From an uncultured Actinomyces sp. (GTDB taxonomy: Bacteria; Actinomycetota; Actinomycetes; Actinomycetales; Actinomycetaceae), in assembly GCA_937926415.1 (NCBI GenBank), contig CALBAF010000571.1, forward strand, positions 1-9,319: a stretch of DNA of 9,319 nucleotides, given 5' to 3'. Below, one piece after another: positions 4,847 through 9,319 of this stretch. The notes under the pieces are model-generated. The model saw nothing but the letters and a program-made list of their open reading frames with translations. It was not told where the DNA came from and did no database searches. The first letter of the stretch is position 1. Each line of letters begins with the position of its first letter. The position numbers and the translations under genes are program-made.

Positions 4847-6748
4847 CTAGCGGTTACTGATTCGCTCGACGAGCTCGCGGGCCGCGCGCTCGATGCCGTC
4901 GGCGTCGTAGCCGAACTGCGCAATCATCTGTGCGCGATCCCCATGCTCGGGGAATCCCTGCGGAACACCCAGGCATCGAACCGGCACGCCGGTGTCGGCC
5001 ACTGATTCACGCAGCGACCAGCCGAAACCGCCCTGAACGATGCCGTCCTCGACGCTTACGACGCAGTCGTAGTCCCCGGCCAGCGTCGCCAGATCCGACG
5101 AGATCGGGATCATCCACTGCGGGTCCGCGACCGTTGCGCTCACACCGTCGGCCGCCAGGCGACGCGCGGCTTCAATCGCGTCAGGCGCGCACGCGCCAGT
5201 GCCGACGATGAGCACCCGGGCGGAGGAGTCAGCCACGACCTCGTCGAAGAGAATGTCCACTCCCCCGACGCTTCGCAGCGCGGGCATAGGCTCGGGCAGC
5301 GATCCCTTGCGGTATCGGATGACAGTGGGAGCATCATCGACGTCGAGCGCCTCGCGCAGACGCGCACGCAGCGTGTCCTCGTCGCGGGGAGCCGCCAGAC
5401 GCAGGCCCGGGATCATCGAGCACATCGCAATGTCCCACACGCCATTATGCGAGGCGCCGTCCGCGCCCGTCACGCCCGCACGGTCCAGCACGAAGGTCAC
5501 ACCGGCGCGGTGGAGGGCAACGTCCATGAGGAGCTGGTCGAAACCGCGGTTCAAGAAGGTCGCATAGAGCGCCACGACGGGGTGGGCCCCCTGGTAAGCC
5601 ATACCGGCGGCGGAAGCGACGGCCTCGGCCTCGGCGATACCGACGTCAATGACGCGACCCGGGTAAGCCTCGTGCATGGGTCCCAGGCCCACGGGATGCA
5701 TCATCGCGGCCGTGATTCCAACGATATCGTCACGCACCGCCGCCTGGGCGCAGATCTCGTCGGCGAAGACGCCCGTCCAACCGAAGCGCTCGGGGGCCAC
5801 CGGTAGACCGGTCTCGGGATGAATCGGGCCGACCGCGTGGAAGCGGTCCGCAATGTCTTCCTCGGCGGGCGTGTAGCCTCGCCCCTTTTCGGTGATCATG
5901 TGGACGAGGACCGGCTCCTCGAGGGAACGCCCGCGGCGCAGCGCGGTCTCGACCGCCGCAACGTCGTGGCCGTTGACGGGACCGATGTACTTCAGACCCA
6001 GGTCTTCGAACATCACCTGGGGCATCAACGCATCCTTGATGCCAGACTTCAGGCCGTGCAGCGCGTCGTAGGCCGCACGTCCCGGCGCCCCGTGGCTGAG
6101 CAGGTGCTGCTTGCCCCACGCCAGGGCCTTTTCGTATCGGGCGGAGGTGCGCAGCGCGTCCAGATGGGCGGCGAGACCGCCGATCGTCGGAGCATAGGAG
6201 CGACCGTTATCGTTGACGATAATCATGATGCGGCGGTTCTTCGCCGTCGCGATGTTATTGAGCGCCTCCCAGGCGAGACCACCGGTCAGCGCGCCATCGC
6301 CGATCACGCCCACGGTCCACGTGCGGTCCCCCTGGCGATGCTTCTCGCGTGAGATGCCATCCACCCACGCAATCGACGCTGATGCGTGCGAGGACTCGAC
6401 GACGTCGTGCTCCGATTCGGCACGCGACGGGTAGCCAGACAGGCCACCCGGGCAACGCAGCGACGAGAAATCCTGACGCCCCGTCAGCAGTTTATGCACG
6501 TACGCCTGGTGGCCAGTGTCAAAAACGATCGTGTCCTGCGGGGACCGGAACACCCGGTGCAGGCCGATCGTCAGCTCGACGACGCCCAGATTGGGGCCCA
6601 GATGCCCGCCCGTTCGCGACACGTTGTCAATCAGGAACGCGCGAATTTCCGCCGCCAATTCGTCCAGCTGCTCGCGTTCCAGGCGACGCAGCTCCCGCGG
6701 TGCGGTGCAGCGCGACAGCAGGTCGCGTGACTCTCGTGTTCCAGACAT
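4847..6748 (-). CDS. dxs: 1-deoxy-D-xylulose-5-phosphate synthase
   Basis: This 633-residue thiamine-diphosphate enzyme condenses pyruvate with glyceraldehyde 3-phosphate to give DXP and CO2, the first step of the MEP isoprenoid pathway (DXP also feeds thiamine and pyridoxal synthesis). Length is normal. Visible: TGGHLGPNLG near the N-terminus, the ThDP/Mg motif GDG (150-152) with NDNGRSYAPTIGGL (N181), DRFHAV, DRAGVTGADGASHNG in the central pyrimidine-binding domain, and the C-terminal transketolase domain ending in FPEHGDRAQMI. The catalytic Glu is E373, but the usual IAEQHA around it reads IAEAEA (371-376), so Gln and His are replaced by Ala and Glu. ATG 6748 has no Shine-Dalgarno and lies 7 nt after a -10-like TACACT, suggesting a leaderless mRNA. 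It is divergent from the S9 peptidase and convergent with rnd. Confidence 0.95.
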   Translation of the reverse strand: MSGTRESRDLLSRCTAPRELRRLEREQLDELAAEIRAFLIDNVSRTGGHLGPNLGVVELTIGLHRVFRSPQDTIVFDTGHQAYVHKLLTGRQDFSSLRCPGGLSGYPSRAESEHDVVESSHASASIAWVDGISREKHRQGDRTWTVGVIGDGALTGGLAWEALNNIATAKNRRIMIIVNDNGRSYAPTIGGLAAHLDALRTSARYEKALAWGKQHLLSHGAPGRAAYDALHGLKSGIKDALMPQVMFEDLGLKYIGPVNGHDVAAVETALRRGRSLEEPVLVHMITEKGRGYTPAEEDIADRFHAVGPIHPETGLPVAPERFGWTGVFADEICAQAAVRDDIVGITAAMMHPVGLGPMHEAYPGRVIDVGIAEAEAVASAAGMAYQGAHPVVALYATFLNRGFDQLLMDVALHRAGVTFVLDRAGVTGADGASHNGVWDIAMCSMIPGLRLAAPRDEDTLRARLREALDVDDAPTVIRYRKGSLPEPMPALRSVGGVDILFDEVVADSSARVLIVGTGACAPDAIEAARRLAADGVSATVADPQWMIPISSDLATLAGDYDCVVSVEDGIVQGGFGWSLRESVADTGVPVRCLGVPQGFPEHGDRAQMIAQFGYDADGIERAARELVERISNR

Positions 6749-6755
6749 GAGAACC

Positions 6756-6784
6756 AGTGTAGTTGCCCAAGCGTCTCATCTACA
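6756..6784 (-). promoter_or_regulatory. candidate dxs promoter (leaderless start)
   Basis: On the minus strand TGTAGA (6784-6779) and TACACT (6761-6756) are 17 bp apart. The -10 matches TANNNT, while the -35 matches TTGACA at only three positions. Seven bases separate the -10 from the dxs ATG, so transcription should begin at or next to the start codon. The lack of any Shine-Dalgarno before the ATG supports this. Confidence 0.5.
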
Positions 6785-6838
6785 GATCAAAGTGCATGTC
6801 AGGCACGTTCGACCCACGCAGGCGACAAGCGCGGGCAC

Positions 6839-6844
6839 TAAGAT
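6839..6844 (+). promoter_or_regulatory. candidate -10 element of the S9 peptidase gene
   Basis: TAAGAT matches the TANNNT -10 pattern. It would start a transcript near 6851 with a leader of about 32 nt containing the strong AAGGAGG ribosome binding site at 6872-6878. No good -35 is visible at 16-18 bp spacing (around 6815-6821). It lies in the 134-bp gap shared with the divergent dxs promoter. Confidence 0.35.
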
Positions 6845-6882
6845 AGGTGGTGTTGGCTCGCCGCACCGCTTAAGGAGGCACT

Positions 6883-8883
6883 ATGTCCGTCACCGTCGCA
6901 CCCCACGGCCTGTGGAAGTCCCCCATTTCGGGTGATTCCTTCACTGCCCGTTCGGTCACGCTCTCCCAGGTTCGCGTCGACGGACCCGACACCTACTGGG
7001 TGGAGGGACATCCACGCCAGGGCGGACGCGGGACGCTGCTGCGCCGTCGCGGTACGGGCGAAACGGGCGAGGTTCTGCCTCTCATCGACGGTTCCCGCCT
7101 GCCCGACGTCGGCACGCGCGTGCACGAGTACGGCGGCAAGGCGTACGCCGTTCACCACGGCGTCATCGTGTTCTCCGATCAGACCGACGGGCGCGTCTAC
7201 GCTTTTGATACGGCCGATCCGCGCCGCGTCGTGCGTCCCCTGACAACCCTGTCGAAGGTCCGCTACGGCGACTTCTGGATCGCGGACGTGCGCGACCTCG
7301 TCTACGCGGTGGCCGAGGACCACTCTGCCCCGGGCGAGCCCGTCAACAAGATCGTCGCGATTCCACTCGACGGCTCCGCCGCCCGCGACGACAGCGCGAT
7401 CATCACGGTGTTCGAGGGCACCGACTTCGCTCAGGCGCCAACGGTCTCCCCCGACGGCACGAAGATCGCCTGGATCACGTGGAACCACCCGAACATGCCG
7501 TGGACGTACTCGCAGCTGCGCGTCGCGTCCCTGACCTTCGAGGGCACCATCGATCAGGAGGTCGTCCTGGTGGATCGCGAAGGCGTGTGCGTCTACGAAC
7601 CGCGCTGGACCCTCGACGGCGACCTCATCCACGTGGATGACTCCGCTGGCTGGGCAAACCTGTACCGCACCCAGGGCTTCGTGTGGCAGGAGGGCGAGGA
7701 CCCGAACGCCTGGACCTCGCGCCTGCGCACTCGCGCGCTGCACCCGGGACCTCACGCGTTCTCGCACCCGCACTGGCAGCTGGGCTTGCACTCCTACGAC
7801 AACTACGACAACGACTACCTCGTGTGCTCGTGGGCCGAGGACCAGGTCTGGCACATCGGTACGATCCGTATCGACAACGGCATGGCCGAGGAGTGGGCGA
7901 CCGGCTGGTGGCCGATTGGTAACGTCGCCGCTGCGGATGGCCGCGTCGTGTTCCTCGCGGATTCCGCGACGCACACTCCCGCGATCATCGAGGTGTCGCG
8001 TGGCAAGACCAAGGTGCTGCGTCCTTCGTCGGAGGCCGAGGTGCCCACCGCCCTCGTCTCCACGGCCGAGATGCTCACCTGGAAGACCTCGGACGGCGAG
8101 GAGGCCCACGGCTTCTACTACGCGCCCGTGAATCCAGAGTTCGCTGCCCCCGAGGGTGAGCTGCCCCCGCTCATCGTCAACGTGCACGGTGGACCGACTG
8201 AAGCAGCCCGCCCCGGCTTGCAGGTTCCCTTCCAGTACTGGACCACCCGCGGCTTTGCGGTTCTGGACGTGAACTTCCGCGGGTCGACGTCTTTCGGTCG
8301 TCCCTACCGTGAGCGCCTCAATGGCAACTGGGGTGTCATGGACGTCCAGGACTGCGTCGACGGTGCTCAGTACCTCATTGATCTGGGCCGCGTCGATCCG
8401 AAGCGGATCGCGATCCGTGGTCGTTCTTCGGGTGGCTTCACCGCGCTCAACGCGCTTGCGTCCTCCGACGTGTTTACCGCCGGCGCGTCGTTCTCGGGCA
8501 TCGCCGACCTGGTGAAGCTGAAGGAAACCAGCCACAAGTTCGAGTCACACTACGACGCAATTCTGCTCGGCACCGACGACACCTCCGACCCGGTGTGGGC
8601 GCAGCGCTCGCCCATCAACCGCGTTGCTGAGATTAAGGCGCCGCTTATGCTTCTGCAGGGCACCAACGACCCGGTGGTTCCCGCTTCGCAGGCACAGGAG
8701 ATGTACGAGGCACTGCGCGCCAACGGCAACGCGGTCGCCCTCAAGCTCTACCAAGGAGAGGGACACCACTTCCGCTCAGCCATCAACATCAAGGATGCGT
8801 GGCAGTCGGAGCTGGCCTTCTACAGGACAGTCTGGGGCATCGCCACTGACGCCCCCATTCACGTGGAGATCGCAAACCTGTGA
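6883..8883 (+). CDS. S9 family peptidase (prolyl oligopeptidase / acylaminoacyl-peptidase type)
   Basis: This 666-residue serine peptidase probably cleaves short peptides or N-acylated residues in the cytoplasm; it has no signal peptide or membrane segment. The N-terminal part (about 30-400) is a beta-propeller typical of the family, with PD40-like repeats such as TVSPDGTKIAW. It would limit access to small substrates. The C-terminal alpha/beta-hydrolase domain (about 415-660) has HGGP (oxyanion region), the nucleophile S515 in GRSSGG, D596 in GTNDPVVP and H628 in GEGHHF, so the triad is complete. Length is normal for the S9C group. The ATG follows AAGGAGG (6872-6878) at 4 nt. The stop codon overlaps the CLC start (GTGA), suggesting co-transcription, although a strong hairpin lies just after the stop. 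Exact substrate specificity cannot be read from the sequence. Confidence 0.92.
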   Translation: MSVTVAPHGLWKSPISGDSFTARSVTLSQVRVDGPDTYWVEGHPRQGGRGTLLRRRGTGETGEVLPLIDGSRLPDVGTRVHEYGGKAYAVHHGVIVFSDQTDGRVYAFDTADPRRVVRPLTTLSKVRYGDFWIADVRDLVYAVAEDHSAPGEPVNKIVAIPLDGSAARDDSAIITVFEGTDFAQAPTVSPDGTKIAWITWNHPNMPWTYSQLRVASLTFEGTIDQEVVLVDREGVCVYEPRWTLDGDLIHVDDSAGWANLYRTQGFVWQEGEDPNAWTSRLRTRALHPGPHAFSHPHWQLGLHSYDNYDNDYLVCSWAEDQVWHIGTIRIDNGMAEEWATGWWPIGNVAAADGRVVFLADSATHTPAIIEVSRGKTKVLRPSSEAEVPTALVSTAEMLTWKTSDGEEAHGFYYAPVNPEFAAPEGELPPLIVNVHGGPTEAARPGLQVPFQYWTTRGFAVLDVNFRGSTSFGRPYRERLNGNWGVMDVQDCVDGAQYLIDLGRVDPKRIAIRGRSSGGFTALNALASSDVFTAGASFSGIADLVKLKETSHKFESHYDAILLGTDDTSDPVWAQRSPINRVAEIKAPLMLLQGTNDPVVPASQAQEMYEALRANGNAVALKLYQGEGHHFRSAINIKDAWQSELAFYRTVWGIATDAPIHVEIANL

Positions 8884-9319
8884 CACCTCTTAGTCAGTCC
8901 CCGCAGCCAGAGGACTCAGCTGCGGGGACTCGCTTGCGCGTCGGCCATACGGTGGCCGCGCATCGTTCCCTGCTCGGCGTGGCCGCCGCACTCGTTGGCG
9001 CGGTCGTCGGCGCGGCAGCTGTCGTCTTTAACCTGGCGATTCGCGCGTGGACGTGGGTGTCCACCGGCTTCGACGAGTACACGACCCATATCGGACAGTC
9101 GCACGGAGTGTGGGGCTGGGCGCCGTGGATCTTCCTGCTTCTCTCCCCCGCGATCGCCGGCCTGCTGTACGGGCCGCTCATCCAGCGCTTCGCACCCTCG
9201 GCGAAGGGCCACGGCATCCCCGAGGTGATGCTCGCGGTGCGCCGGAAGGGTGGGCGCATCCCGGGACGCGTCGCGGTCGTGAAGATCCTGGCCTCGGCCC
9301 TGACAATCGGCTCGGGCGG
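8880..9319 (+). CDS. CLC-type chloride channel/transporter, N-terminal part
   Basis: The reading frame is open from GTG 8880 to the window edge, 146 codons with no stop, so the gene is cut by the window. CLC proteins are dimeric membrane proteins that conduct chloride or exchange it for protons. Visible are a hydrophilic N-terminus (1-28), a long hydrophobic helix (about 31-57, LLGVAAALVGAVVGAAAVVF), a second hydrophobic stretch (about 78-100), the CLC motif GHGIPEV (110-116; GSGIP in E. coli ClcA) and KILASALTIGSGG, which normally leads into the GREGP gating segment just beyond the edge. The GTG overlaps the peptidase stop by 4 bases, with a GGAG (8865-8868) 11 nt upstream. In-frame TTG 8934 after the hairpin is an alternative start. 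Whether it is a channel or an antiporter, and whether C-terminal CBS domains exist, cannot be seen. Confidence 0.88.
   Translation, partial: MTPLSQSPQPEDSAAGTRLRVGHTVAAHRSLLGVAAALVGAVVGAAAVVFNLAIRAWTWVSTGFDEYTTHIGQSHGVWGWAPWIFLLLSPAIAGLLYGPLIQRFAPSAKGHGIPEVMLAVRRKGGRIPGRVAVVKILASALTIGSG
8896..8930 (+). other. 12-bp perfect hairpin at the peptidase/CLC junction
   Basis: AGTCCCCGCAGC (8896-8907) is exactly complementary to GCTGCGGGGACT (8919-8930), with an 11-nt loop. It starts 13 nt after the peptidase stop codon and falls within the first codons of the predicted CLC gene. No T-run follows on either strand, so it is not a canonical intrinsic terminator. It could stabilise or attenuate the transcript. 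Its right arm contains GGGGA, a possible ribosome binding site for the alternative CLC start TTG 8934, and would hide it when folded. Confidence 0.7.

Noticed and set aside
6838..8535. Very long minus-strand open frame (565 codons) antisense to the S9 peptidase
   Set aside because: The product is a V/R/H/D-rich shadow without recognisable domains, while the plus strand has an intact propeller plus hydrolase with a full catalytic triad.
8896..8930. Rho-independent terminator of the S9 peptidase
   Set aside because: The stem is excellent but no T-rich tract follows it on either strand, so I list it as a hairpin of unknown role.

Overview
The window looks like chromosomal DNA of a G+C-rich actinobacterium, most probably an Actinomycetaceae member of the Actinomyces/Schaalia type. 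The support is strongly G/C-biased third codon positions, a DUF3000 gene placed directly before an HRDC-type ribonuclease D, a Dxs with the actinobacterial NDNGRSYAPTIGGL segment, and start sites that look leaderless. The genus is an inference from gene style and context, not from a database comparison.

Layout. Positions 1-203 are AT-rich (about 43% G+C over 1-180) and hold no convincing gene. They contain two exact copies of a 20-bp sequence 89 bp apart and two tandem intrinsic terminators that read on the minus strand. Positions 204-659 carry a minus-strand tRNA operon, in transcription order Gly(GCC)-Val(GAC)-Gly(GCC)-Cys(GCA)-Val(CAC), with a candidate promoter at 698-727. Positions 813-2924 (+) encode the glycogen debranching enzyme GlgX. 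Positions 3037-3591 and 3592-4836 (+) form a two-gene unit, a DUF3000 protein followed without a gap by ribonuclease D. Convergent to it, only 10 bp away, dxs (4847-6748, -) encodes 1-deoxy-D-xylulose-5-phosphate synthase of the MEP isoprenoid pathway. Divergent from dxs, 6883-8883 (+) encodes a cytoplasmic S9 prolyl-oligopeptidase-family peptidase. A CLC-type chloride channel/transporter overlaps its stop codon by 4 bases and runs off the right edge.

The genes are mostly housekeeping: tRNA supply, glycogen breakdown, RNA processing, isoprenoid precursor synthesis, peptide turnover and anion transport. I found no defence island, CRISPR array, transposase, toxin-antitoxin pair or biosynthetic cluster, and no clear new system. 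The points most worth a second look are the repeat at the left edge, the two tRNA-Val genes that differ at only four positions, the altered IAEQHA motif in Dxs (IAEAEA here), two start codons that sit where a transcript should begin, and a 12-bp perfect hairpin at the peptidase/CLC junction.
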